Shown piece after piece: positions 24,030 through 34,680 of a stretch of DNA of 64,000 bases. The notes under the pieces are model-generated. The model saw only the letters and a program-made list of their open reading frames with translations. It searched no databases and was not told the origin of the DNA. Source of the DNA: Chara braunii (Eukaryota > Streptophyta > Charophyceae > Charales > Characeae); NCBI GenBank assembly GCA_003427395.1, contig BFEA01000739.1:381547-445546 (forward strand), written 5' to 3'. The position numbers and the translations under genes are program-made. Position 1 is the stretch's first letter; the number at the start of each line of letters is the position of its first letter.

Positions 24030-25257
24030 AAGGAGGACCGTCAAGATCGGAAGGAATTCTTCCTCATTCTTATGTACAATGGGATCTTTAAGGAGATCGG
24101 TCCACTGCTAATAGGAAGTAAGGAGGCTGGGGAGGTCGGCCTCAAGGCGAGAGAGGAGGTCGATAAGTATGCATTGAGGAATGGGCATCTATTCAAGAAG
24201 GAGGAAGGTCTATTGTCTAAAAGGGTCGAGTGTGGGCGATCCAAGTGGTGGACGTAATTCAGGCAATGCACGATGGACCGGTAGGGGGACATCGCTCCTT
24301 GAAGGGGACGCTGACAAAAATAACGCTGCTCTATTTCTGGCCAGGAATGGGGGGCATGGTTGTCACATACTGCCTGACCTGTTTGATCTGTCAAGAGCGG
24401 AGTACGGCTCGTGTTTTTGAACCTTTGAGACCCGCTCGAGTGCTAGGGCTAGAACATCTAGTTCAACTCGATCTCGTCGTCATTCCCGTATCTACGAAGG
24501 GGTACCGATACATACTTGACGCTAGAGATAACCTTAGTGGGTTTGTGGAGGCAGTAGCCCTCAAGAAGAAAACCGAGATGGCAATGGTTGGAAGGACTGA
24601 GCATTTCTACCTAAGGTACTCATTCATCAGGAGGTTTATAGTTGATAATGGGACGACGTTCATAAATCAGGATGTATTAAGCACTTGGAAAAGGTTTGCG
24701 GTGTCCATTAAGTTAATTGAGTTATACCACCTAAAGGCTAATGCGTCCGTGAAGAGAGGGCATCGAACACTAAAGAACACGATCGCGAAGTTAGTGGTTG
24801 ATGATCTTGGGAACTGGTCCGTGTACCTCAAGCAGGTTGTTTTCGCAGAGAACGTAACTCCAAAGAGAACTACAGGATGTATTCCAACCGAGTAGTGGTG
24901 TGGGAGGGAAATACCAATGGAAGCCCTAGTACCAACTTGGAATAGGCTGGATGATGAATCGCGCTTGACGACGGAACAATTGATCGAAATGAGGACGCAA
25001 TGGAAGAAGTAGTGAGTCGGGTTCTGGACAGCAGAATGAAAGACAAGGCAAGGTGGGATTAGCTGAAGAATATCATAAAAGAACCTCTACAGGTGGGGGA
25101 ATTGGTCCTAGCCAAAAATTCGACACTAGAGAGCACTTGGTTAGGACAGCTGGGAAGAAGATTCAAGGGCCTCTATCGGGTCGCTAAGCGGCTGGGGATG
25201 AACATTTTTCAATTGGAAGATTTGGATGAGACCAGGTTGAAAGAGTCGTTTCCATGA
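24030..25257 (+). pseudogene. Ty3 integrase
   Basis: H2C2 finger (H-DGPVGG-H, then C-LT-C-LI-C) at about 24,260-24,400, then the core: QLDLVVIPVSTKGYRYI (first Asp), FIVDNGTTFINQD (second Asp) and, where NGxVERGH is usual, NASVKRGHRTL, so the catalytic Glu is replaced by Lys. It stops at 24,893. The C-terminus continues in shifted frames to about 25,257 (GELVLAKNSTLESTWLGQ, FKGLYRVAKRLG, FQLEDLDETRLKES). The loss of Glu alone would abolish strand transfer. Confidence 0.88.
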
Positions 25258-25968
25258 CAACGGTTGATCAGATTTCTAAGTCGGGATCCAGTGAAACAAT
25301 GGTTGCAAGAGGCTTAGGATAAGGAAACTGAGCAGCCGGTGGAATAGGTGCCGCCAGAGATCTTATCTATGATGTATGTTGTTTATTTGGGGGGGATGGG
25401 TTTTTTTGTGCTTATGGACGGGGGTTGCATGGGTTGAGTAACGCGGTTGGGACACATGGGACAATGTACCACAATTTTTGTGTGGGAAAGATGATATTGG
25501 GATGGATGTCGGGGGTATTGTACCATGGTTTTTGTGTGGGATGAACGGGATTTGGATGGTTGCTTGGGGCAATGTATCATAGTTTTTGTGAGGGATGGAT
25601 GAGATCCAAGTGGGGAACCCGGATTATATGGTTGTGCATGAAGGGCGTTGGGGCAAGGGACGCATCCTTGGAAATTGGGGGGAACACTCGGCGCCATAAG
25701 GAAACGAGATTTTGTCTTTTCTGTTGCCTGGACGGGGCTCCGCCTTGGGAATATGGACAGGGGCTTGCGTTTACCTTGTGATGACAGACACAAGTGAAGC
25801 TCAAGTACGAATGAAACTCAAGAACGAAAATGATATCAATTGCGCTAATGTATCCTTTAAAGATGAATAATAGATGAATGGTAAAGGCTTGAGAGGCCAC
25901 GGGACGGACAACGACCGATACTATTCATAGGTCCACAACCAAGACGGACACTTAGAAGAACAAAGAGA
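25258..25968. other. 3' region after pol with ~60-bp imperfect repeats
   Basis: Non-coding. A G-rich stretch at 25,387-25,401 resembles a polypurine tract but no LTR starts after it. Between about 25,440 and 25,610 there are three imperfect repeats built around GGACAATGTACCACAATTTTTGTGTGGGA-like sequence. The reverse strand is open through it only because of the repeat phase. Confidence 0.55.
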
Positions 25969-26499
25969 ATGATGCTGACCAACAAACCCTCGCCCCTCAA
26001 GGAAGGCGAGAAATTGCAGCCCTTGTCTGAGGAGGAAAGCGAGGAGCAAAGAATGGAGGAGAGAATGGACGAAGAAAGGCAAAGTGTGCATGACACTGTT
26101 GAGAGAAGGGACGAAGAAAGGCAAAGTGCGCATGACAATAGTGAGAGAGGGAATGAAGAAAAACAGAGTATGCATGGCGATTGTGAGAGGGGTAAGGAAG
26201 GGGAACGAAGCAGGCATGACAATTGCGAGAGAGGGTACGAGGACTTTGAGGGAAGATGCGAAAGAAAGATAGACATTCTCTACAACTTGAATCCTGAGAA
26301 CTTTACAGGTGATTTCAGCCCCGTACGGGAGAAAGAAAATGAGGTGCGGGAGGTCATTAAAATTAGTAGTGGCAATGAAACGGATGAGATCTCGAGGCAT
26401 AGAGAAGAAGGGCAACCCTCCACAAGTGGCCCAAAAGAAGGACCCTTCAAGTGGGAGGATGAGTTTGGACCGAGACCCAGTCATTGGTTTGAACAATGA
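25969..26499 (+). CDS. Repeat-containing ORF between pol and 3' LTR (176 aa)
   Basis: Open from ATG to TGA, very acidic and hydrophilic. Residues 30-95 consist of about five 14-residue repeats of the form DEERQSVHDTVERR, encoded by a 42-bp minisatellite. After the repeats comes ERKIDILYNLNPENFTGDFS... and a C-terminal PKEGPFKWEDEFGPRPSHW. No domain is recognised. Possible coiled coil over the repeats. Position 3' of pol and 5' of the 3' LTR matches the additional 3' ORFs seen in some Tat-type elements, but this could equally be a chance frame maintained by a repeat unit that is a multiple of three. Confidence 0.4.
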   Translation: MMLTNKPSPLKEGEKLQPLSEEESEEQRMEERMDEERQSVHDTVERRDEERQSAHDNSERGNEEKQSMHGDCERGKEGERSRHDNCERGYEDFEGRCERKIDILYNLNPENFTGDFSPVREKENEVREVIKISSGNETDEISRHREEGQPSTSGPKEGPFKWEDEFGPRPSHWFEQ

Positions 26500-27419
26500 G
26501 TCGGTATCAACAAGCATGACTAGCTCATCAAGACCAGAGAAATGATGAACGTCGGAGTGACAACTACGCCTTTGAATTTTTACAGTGAAGAAGAATAACA
26601 GGAAATCGCGAGGAGAAAAACGGAAATCCTGGTCACCGGCCTATAAAACCAAGAGACCAACAGAAAGAGTATATGAACGAGAAGTCAAACGGCATAAGGT
26701 TGACGGCAACAAAAAGGACTAGGCGTGATGGACAATTTGACAAAGTGGATTGTTTTATGACAATTTGAGATGGTGAAATTTGGCTAGTAGAAATAAGGTT
26801 GTTGAGAATGAGCAGGACGAGGACTAGTCAGAACTTTCTCTGGATGAGCAAAAGAACAGTATTTGAGCTACTTTCTGAATGAGCTATTTTGGAAAGATTC
26901 TGCGCAAGAAGCGTTGGCAAGGGACATGGGTATGAAACTAGTTGGGATTGTTGGGTTGTGAACTTTGTAAAAGATAAAGATTGTATTTTGAATGGAGACT
27001 ATGAATATGAATTGATTGAGCAAGGCAAAGCATTGAGTGTCAGCTGAATACAAAAGAGGTTAGGGAACCTATGGGTAGAACGGCATGAGTGTGTCCTCCC
27101 CTAGGAGCCTAATCCAACCAAGTCAAGGTCGTGCCGCAAGAAACAAAGTTATAAGAGTGAGCAAGAGTGAAGAGGACAGAAGGACCTCGCGTTCTGATCT
27201 ATGGTTGAACGGTCGGGCGAGCTAGCACTGCCTGAGGTTGAAAGCCTCCGCTTGAGTGCTAGGCGCTAAGTCGGGTGTATGCATGAGGTCATTGGAGCCA
27301 ACAAACTGTATTGAGAAAGGATAAAAGATACCGCATCCAGAAAACTGTAAAGATGGTCACCTTCTAACCTCCTCCTAGTAAAAGATGAGATCCGTGTCCT
27401 CAAGGCGGGCGGTAGCATT
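26500..27419. other. Non-coding 3' region
   Basis: No gene recognised. Stops are frequent in all frames. Includes short A-rich and GATTGAG-rich stretches that resemble the minisatellites further downstream. Confidence 0.45.
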
Positions 27420-27660
27420 GAGATGGAAAAGAATGACCCTAACCAGGCTGTTCGACTTGAGATGGAAAAGGACGGTCATAACCAAGCTGTTCGACTTGAG
27501 ATGGAAAAGGACAGTCATAACCAGGCTGTCCAACTTGAGATGGAAAAGGACAACCCTAACCAGGTTGTTGGACTTGAGATGGAAAAGGATGGTCCTAACC
27601 AGGCTGTTCGACTTGAGATGGAAAAGAATGACCCTAACTAGGTTATTCGACTTGGAATAG
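27420..27660. repeat. 39-bp minisatellite
   Basis: Six tandem copies of a 39-bp unit (GAGATGGAAAAGGA..GTC.TAACCAGGCTGTTCGACTT). Because 39 is divisible by three, all frames translate as 13-residue repeats (for example MEKDGHNQAVRLE) on both strands. The two last units are followed by a stop. I regard the frames as by-products. Confidence 0.92.
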
Positions 27661-27719
27661 AAAAGGGTGGCCCCTGACAAGGGTCACCCAAAGAATCGGC
27701 ACTGGGTCCCCTTGCATGA

Positions 27720-28300
27720 TTGCTTGAGAAAGGCTGATTGAAATTGAGCTAGAATGAGATTTGATTGAGATGGCCGACGGGTTGGCCACACGAATTGAGC
27801 ATTGAGAAACATATTGTAGAATTGAGCATTGAGAAACATACTGTAAAGATCAGATAGAAAGAAAAAAAAAATGTTTTGTCGGTCATTGAAATAACCATAA
27901 GAAGAATTGAAAGAGATGGGTGTGAATGAAAACGACCGTTGGGTCAGTCACAAGAAACAGGCATGAGAAAGAGAAGGATGGAGGACTGGAAAGACCGTTG
28001 GTACGGTCATAAAAAACAACCTTGAAATAAATTGAAAAAGAGGAATTGAGATGGGAAAGGCCGACGGGTCGGTCACAAGAAGCAAGCGTCAGAACAAGAA
28101 AAATGTGGATTAGGAAGACCATTGGGACGGCCATGAGAAATGACTTTTGAGAAAAGATGGAGATTGAGGATTGAGGACGGACCGATCGGTCGGTCATGAG
28201 AAGTGGTCATATTGAAAAGAGGTCGCCGGATCGGTCATGAGAAGTGACCCTATTGAAAAGAGGTTGTCGGATCAGCCATGAGAATCAGCCTTGAGAAATA
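27720..28300. repeat. Diverged repeats with GACCGnnGGGTCGGTCA dyads
   Basis: Seven to eight imperfect copies, spaced about 50-80 bp apart, of a short element GACCG(T/A)..GG(G/T)(T/A)CGGTCA(C/T)..GA(A/G)AA, each separated by A/G-rich DNA containing GATTGAG or GAAAAGAGG. Several copies are self-complementary (ACCGATCGGT near 28,183). Confidence 0.6.
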
Positions 28301-29337
28301 ATTGGAAAGAGCATTCGATTGCGCGTTTGCCTGAGAATTGAAAATTGCAGTGCATAAACATGGGATATTAGGCAAATTGAAAAGAGGTCACCGAATCGGT
28401 AATGAAAATAGCAAGAGATTGAACCTTCTTCCTCCTTCTAGTCTCAGGCCTCAACATGAGGGGGATATTAGTGCCGGCACCGCGACCCCGGGACCTCTGC
28501 CTCATAGGGAAATGTCATAGCGCGACATGTTCTTCATAAGTAGGACACATGGTTAAAGGATTAAGGTATCGGATACGATACTGGACATCCGTAACCATCT
28601 CCGGCAACGAGTTCTAGCCGCAGGGTTCACATTGCGCCTCACGTTGAGTTCCTAAACGTCAAGGGCGCCAAGATGGGTTGATAGTTTGCTCTTCTAAATC
28701 TTGTTGACCCTCTCCCACCACACGCCACACCGTTGAGGGGCAGTCTGATCGTTTGGGATGAACCAAGGCTGCCTGCATTAAGTCAAGCAGCACCGTCCAC
28801 GGGGAAGGTCGGGGCGAGGTACCGAGTAGAGTCCGTCACCACCACAGGGCATTGACACCGTCCTGTCGGAACATTACAACCGTTCCGGTAACTAACCACG
28901 AGGTCTTCCTAATTGCACTCATAAACTAATAGAGAGCTTCAACTCTCTTGAAAGGAAGAGGTCAAATTCATAAAACTTACCACTCGGGAAGAACGATTCA
29001 CGAGGGAGCCACTTATGGTATGACGGGGTTCTGGGAGGCATGGACTGGACCTGCCTGTCAGATACGAGGAGGTGCCTCATTGATGACGCTCGTCTCCAAG
29101 GAAGTGGTCGCCGGACTAAGTGGAGAATGGGGTGAGTTATCAGCAGGGGGATGACCGATCATCCTTTCTTTTAGGGGCTGATGGGCCGGCGTCCGTCCAC
29201 TTAGTTGGTAGGCAAGGTCTGCGTACCTCCGATAAAGAACCTGTTGCGCGATGAGGACATTGCGATTGAGTGAGGTGAAGGCGTGTCATCTACCCGATGA
29301 CAAAGCATATGAAAAGAACAGCAATGAAAAGCGTACG
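28301..29337. other. No gene recognised
   Basis: Contains a short perfect hairpin GTATCG-gata-CGATAC near 28,567-28,582. A 68-codon plus-strand frame at 28,948-29,154 is without domain similarity. Probably part of the 3' non-coding region of the giant element. Confidence 0.4.
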
Positions 29338-29660
29338 GATTGACTAAGCCTGGGCTTGAGAAATGTCTGGCAAGATGCCAAGAAGAAATGTATGAGAGAA
29401 TTGACTAAGGTTGGGCTTGAGAAAGGTCTGGCAAGATTCTAGAAAGAAATGTATGTAAGAATTGATTGAGCTTGAGCTTGAGAAAGGTCTGGCAAGACGC
29501 CAAAAAAAAATGTATGTAAAAATTGATCGAGTTTGGTCTTGAGAAAGGTCTGGCAAGATGCAAAAAAAAAAGTATGTGAGGATTGATTGAGCTTGGGTTT
29601 GAGAAAGACAGGAGATGCATGTAAAGATTGACTGAACTCGGACTTGAGAAACACCCGACA
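29338..29660. repeat. ~61-bp minisatellite
   Basis: Five to six tandem units of about 61 bp: ATTGA(C/T)T(A/G)AG..TGGGCTTGAGAAAGGTCTGGCAAGATGCCAAGAAAAAATGTATG. Unit starts are near 29,340, 29,400, 29,461, 29,522, 29,582 and 29,627 (the last two are shortened). It creates a repetitive frame on the minus strand. Confidence 0.9.
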
Positions 29661-30345
29661 AAATGTTTTGCATAAAACTGCATGAAGGTTTACCCAAGGG
29701 AAGCTTGATTGGATGACCAAAGAGGATCGTATACGGAACTGGCTAAAAAATGTTTGAGGAAGCTAGCGCAACAAACTTAAGGATTGCAAGAAATAACTTA
29801 AGAAGGACTCAAGAGACCTAGCAAAATGATCATGAAAAGCATGAGAAGAAACTGCAAGAAAATGAGTACGGGATACCTAAGAAGAGGTTGAGGGCATTGA
29901 ATGAGACCAAATACGGGAAGGTCAAACAAAAGACAAAGACAATGAGCAAGCTAAGGATGAGACCAAAGAGAGGAACAAACCAGACTTGAGCGGGCACAAG
30001 GCCAAGAAAGAGGGGAGCGTAGCATTTGAGTGGGGGGAAAAGATGGCCAGATACACGGACTGCACGGACCAAAAAGTCGATTATACGATGCATTAAGAAT
30101 AACCAGAAACATGGATTGCACGAATCGAAAAGTTGATTGTTGGGATGACTCAAGCTTGGGAAAAAAACACGGATTACAGACGTCAGAAAGCGGACAACAG
30201 AGAAAAAACATAAGGGAAAGATTGAAAAATGAACCCTCGTAGACTAACCACCTATCCTATCTCACTCCCCCGCCCTTATCTACCTTTCCCCAAGCCACTT
30301 CCCCCATTAAGCACTGACCGGTGCGAGATGAGGACACCGTGAATG
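29661..30345. other. 3' non-coding region up to the polypurine tract
   Basis: No gene recognised. Around 30,045-30,200 two imperfect copies of a segment (CACGGACTGCACGGACCAAAAAGTCGATTAT... and CATGGATTGCACGAATCGAAAAGTTGATTGT...) repeat about 60 bp apart. Confidence 0.5.
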
Positions 30346-30356
30346 AGTGGGGGGAA
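30346..30356 (+). promoter_or_regulatory. Polypurine tract of giant Ty3 element
   Basis: A purine run AGTGGGGGGAA (one T) ends immediately before TGTGTCCGAACCC, the start of the second long repeat. This is the expected plus-strand priming site for an element whose pol is on the plus strand, and it supports reading the downstream repeat as the 3' LTR. Confidence 0.7.
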
Positions 30357-33300
30357 TGTGTCCGAACCCACCGAAGCAAATCCTTACCCTTGAGATATGT
30401 TATACGGCAGAATTGTGCACATCAAAGAAAATTGGAGGCAAGAGAGATAGGAATGATGGAAGGCTAAGGCATAAGTGTCGGCGTCTAGGAGCCTAGAGAA
30501 TGCCTTGGGCCGCTAGAACCACTGGACAAAAAAAAAAATCAGTAGAATACCAATCGGCGAAGGGTCACAAGAGAAATGTCTTGGGCTGCGCGCCGCAGGA
30601 AGAAAGGAGTCAAGGAGGTAAAGAAAATAGTGTTGGGGCATCGACACATGAGAACGTAGCACGGGGCCAAGGGGGCCACTTGAGTGCGGCATAAGAGGGG
30701 TCAAAAGGTCGTGAACCAAGTAAAGGGCAGCGACCGGAAAGACCGGCGCGCATGGAACATAGAAAGAGACTAGAAATGGGACAGCCATGGGACGAAAAAT
30801 GCGAAGGCAAAGAAAAGTGTTGGGAACCATATGGGACTAAGTAAAAATATTGGCATTTAGGCCAAGTACCGGTGGGACCACTGGCGGGACAAGTATCGGC
30901 GTGACTACCAGCGGGACATGCATCGGTGGGACAAGTGTCGGGGATTAGCAAGAGACAAATGGCGGGGACTTGTGATGTTTCAAGGGTAAGTTGTGGAGGA
31001 CCATGAGAAAAATATCCTCGAAGCAAAATGCGTCATCAAGATTAAGATCTAGACGACCAAATATATTAGCACCACTAGTGCAAGCACTAACACTAGTGGA
31101 TGCAAACTGGAGGGTCAAAACAGAAAAGAAAGCAAAAACAAAGTAAGGGAAGAGGCATGGCAGCAATCCAAAATATCTCGGATTAGCCACCTAGAAGAAA
31201 ATGGCTAAAGAGACTTCATATGAAAAATCAGCTCCCCGGAGAAAATCGGAGTAAAAAGGGTCACAGTTTGAAAGAAAGAGAGGCAAGAGGAGACTCCCAT
31301 GAGCATGGGAAAGCCTCAATTGTAGTTTGAGAAATAACGAACTGCACCTTGGGCATAGGAAGGGTTAAAACTAAGAGGAAGAGCCTAGAAAAGCCTCAAC
31401 AGCTAGTTGACACTTGGCATGTTAGAAAAAGAAAGAAAAATAAATGAAAAAAGTGAAAAAATAAGACAAAAGAAGTGAAATGGAGTGAGTGACTTGGCCT
31501 TCAGTAGGGACTGGTAGGTCCCTAGTGTTTGGAAATTGAGGGAAAAGAAAAGCAAAGAGAAAAAAAAAAAAAAGAGAAAAAGACCTTAATGGGAGATATA
31601 TCGTGACTAGATACAACCTAGGATATGGCGGTTGCAAAGTATCTTGATTTTCTCTTGATTTTGAAGAGAAAAAAAAAAAAAATCAACGCCACATGCAACC
31701 GAGATACAACGGATTGCATGGGTGAAGGGAAACACATATTTCAGATGCATATGGAGTCAATATTGAGTCCGGGTGCACTTGGAAATTGATCGTTTTTTTT
31801 TGTTTTAGTTTGGGCAAGTTGTGGGGCCATGAGGCTAAGGAAAAAACCATTATGGAAGTCCGAGAAACAACTGACTGCATGGGGGTGCCTATAACAAAAG
31901 AAAAAGGGTCTTGACTCACCCAAGACACTGGAAAAGAGTGTCTTTGGCTTGGGCAAATAAAGACGGTAAATGGGGGCGCGAGATGGGGGATCTCGTGACC
32001 TATAATATTCGCGGCACTTGAGGCCCATGGGAAGAAGAAACTGGGGTTGCCGGGTATAAGGAAGTCTCAAATAAAAATGGGACGTCACCGGGAATGATGT
32101 CCGGGACTAGATGGACCCAAATAAAAATAGTTGAAAATTGGGACATGCACCGGCGGGACCACCGCCGGAACAAGAAAATGGAACTGGCATGGGAGAGTGG
32201 CGGGGACTTGAGTGGTTCCAAAGGAACTATGTGCTGGCAAAAGGAAGGAGTGTGCAAGCAAGTAACGCCGTCAATATTAAGATCTTGACGGTGAAAAATA
32301 TTAGTCACTGTTAGTGCAAAACTGAGAGAGCCTAGGGAGAGGGTGCTATGAGGCAAAAATGAGAAAAAAAGGATGGAGGAGGGACTGCCCAACAGTTCGA
32401 GATATCTCGGACCAGCAAGGCATAAGAAAATAAAGCCTCAATGGGCTCTATGTAAAAAATAAGCTGCCGAAGACAAATCGGAGCAAAATGAGGCTCAAAA
32501 TTGAGAAAACGGATGCAAACGGGAGTCTCAATGAGCATGGGGGCCTCCTTATTGCAATCCGAGTTGCAATGATCAACTGTTGGGCATGAATCTGGCCATG
32601 AATGAGGATCGGAGACATAGAAAAACGGTGCAAAGCTGCTTGACAGTTGTCACAGCAGAAAGACAAAAGGGAGGAGAATGTACCGGTCAGTTGGGACTCG
32701 CACAGTAGGTACTGACAGGTCCCTACTGTGACCTCATCCCTCCATATTTGGTGGAGGGCAATCCGAATTTTCTCTCTACGCTCTTTCAGTTTTCCTCTTT
32801 CAGTCCGGGTGCAAAAGGAGAGGACAAAAAGTGGAGGAGAATGTGCTGGTCAGTTGGGACTAGCACAATAGGGAGTGACAGGTCCCTACTATGATCTCAT
32901 CCCTCTGGATTTTGTGGTGGGCAATCCGGATTGCAGAGATAATGCTCTTTGGGCATTATCTCAACAATATATGAATTAAAAATGACAAAAATGAGAGAAT
33001 ATGCAAAATGAGGCAACCGTTTTTTTTGTGGACCATGGATCTGAGATCATATCTCATGAAGAAGAGCATATGGCCGTTTTCCAAGGTTGAGATGACACCG
33101 AGATGAAGGAAAATATCTCAGCATACCAAAAATGGGGTAGAAGCAGCAAAAATTGAGAAAAAGATTCACAAGGTCTTTTTCTTTCAAGTAAGGTTGCCCC
33201 TTGGGCATTTGGACTCAAGGGGGGAGCATTTGAAAAAACAAAAGAGGCTTGAGGAAGCCCAAGAGGCAGTCCAAGTTGGTACCAACCACTTGGGCTACAT

Positions 33301-34680
33301 GTACGTGGTTGAAATAAGACTCAGGTACCCCCGGAGAGACCTAGTGGTGAAAATTGGCCATGGGCACATGGGGAGGCTTATGAGCTCGCCGATGCAACAG
33401 TTTAAACCTACATAAGTTGAGGGAGTAGTCCGCCATACTCACATTTGCATGAGGAGTGCCCATGCTGCCCAAGTGAGCTCATGAGAGTACTCTACTCACT
33501 AAGTCTTGGAGTGAGAGGAGGGGAACCGTTGTCAGTGTGGAGGCTTGGAGGAGACTATAGGCTAGTGAAAGCATCTATTGGAGCTAGTGAGAGTGGTGCA
33601 GGCCCAAGGAGGTCGTGCGCCATAGCCCCCAGACTGTGGGAGAGAGAGAGAGGCTTGAAGAATGTTATTTAGTCATCCTAGAGGGGAGGACTCCATAGCC
33701 TTGAAGGTGGGGACCTGCCATAGCTTGAAGGAGAGTGACAAAGGAGAGAGATTAGGGTTTGAGGAAGGCGGGTGTCATATCTAGGAGGAACCTGTGCGAA
33801 GGAGGTAGGAGCTTCACCAAGACTAACCTTCAACACCAACAGAGTATAAGAGAGGTGAGTGTGAACAGAAACGGTGTTTCTTTTTTTTTTTTTCTTTTTT
33901 CTTTCTTCCTCTTTTCTTTCTTCTCCTTCCTCATATTTTTTTCCTCCTCTTCTCCCTCTTCTTCTTCTACTTCTTCTTATCTTCCTCTCTCCTCTCTCCT
34001 CATTTTATTTTTCTCTCCATGACTAAAGCTTCCCAAATACTGAGAAAAGATAGAGAGTAGTTCTCCATTAGTAGTGCCTCCATAATGGTTATTTCCCTCC
34101 CCCCTGGCAAATCGCTACTTTGTGTCATGTGAATTTTAGTTTAATGGTGGGTTCTACTCACTCTCATCTCAAGATCTCGCTCTCTCTCCACTTGGTGGTC
34201 AATCGTTGCTTTAGTTCTCACCCATGCTAGTATTATGGTGATCCTAGTCTCTTGCATTGTCTAGTTTTCCACTTTGTGATGATCCGATTAAATGATGGTT
34301 GCTTTCATGAGTCTTATGCAGGACTCATCTCTCACATAATACAGATTCGTTCCAAGTTTGTTGCCTCCATGAGTGACAAACACATGTTTGAGCAAGTCCC
34401 ACTCACATGCAGCCCTCTTTCTTCAGTTGGTGATGTGTCGGTTCTTCCAAATTGCTTCCTTAGTTTCACATATGTGTATCCTTTAGTCTCACTTGTGCAG
34501 TTCAGTCCTTTCTTCACTTGGTGATGTGTCGGTTCTTCCTAGTTGCTTTCATAGTTTCACATATGTGTATGCTCTAGTCTCACTTGTGCAGTTCAGTCCC
34601 TTCTTCACTTGGTGATGTGTCAGTTCTTCCTAGTTGCTTCCATAGCTTCACATGTGTGTATGCTCTAGTCTCACTTGCGC
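30357..34680 (+). repeat. 3' LTR of giant Ty3 element (truncated by inversion)
   Basis: Direct copy of 9,599 onward, starting TG(TG)TCCGAACC right after the polypurine tract. Relative to the 5' copy it carries an extra duplicated module (CAGTTGGGACT.GCACA.TAGG...GACAGGTCCCTACT...CTCATCCCTC at about 32,690 and again at about 32,850). It lacks about 200-250 bp corresponding to roughly 12,240-12,445. It ends after about three 91-bp satellite units where the satellite abruptly continues in the opposite orientation (34,681). No LTR 3' terminus is therefore visible in this copy. Confidence 0.66.

Noticed and set aside
25387-25401. G-rich stretch after integrase as polypurine tract
   Set aside because: No repeat matching a 5' LTR follows it; the tract at 30,346 before a true repeat fits better.
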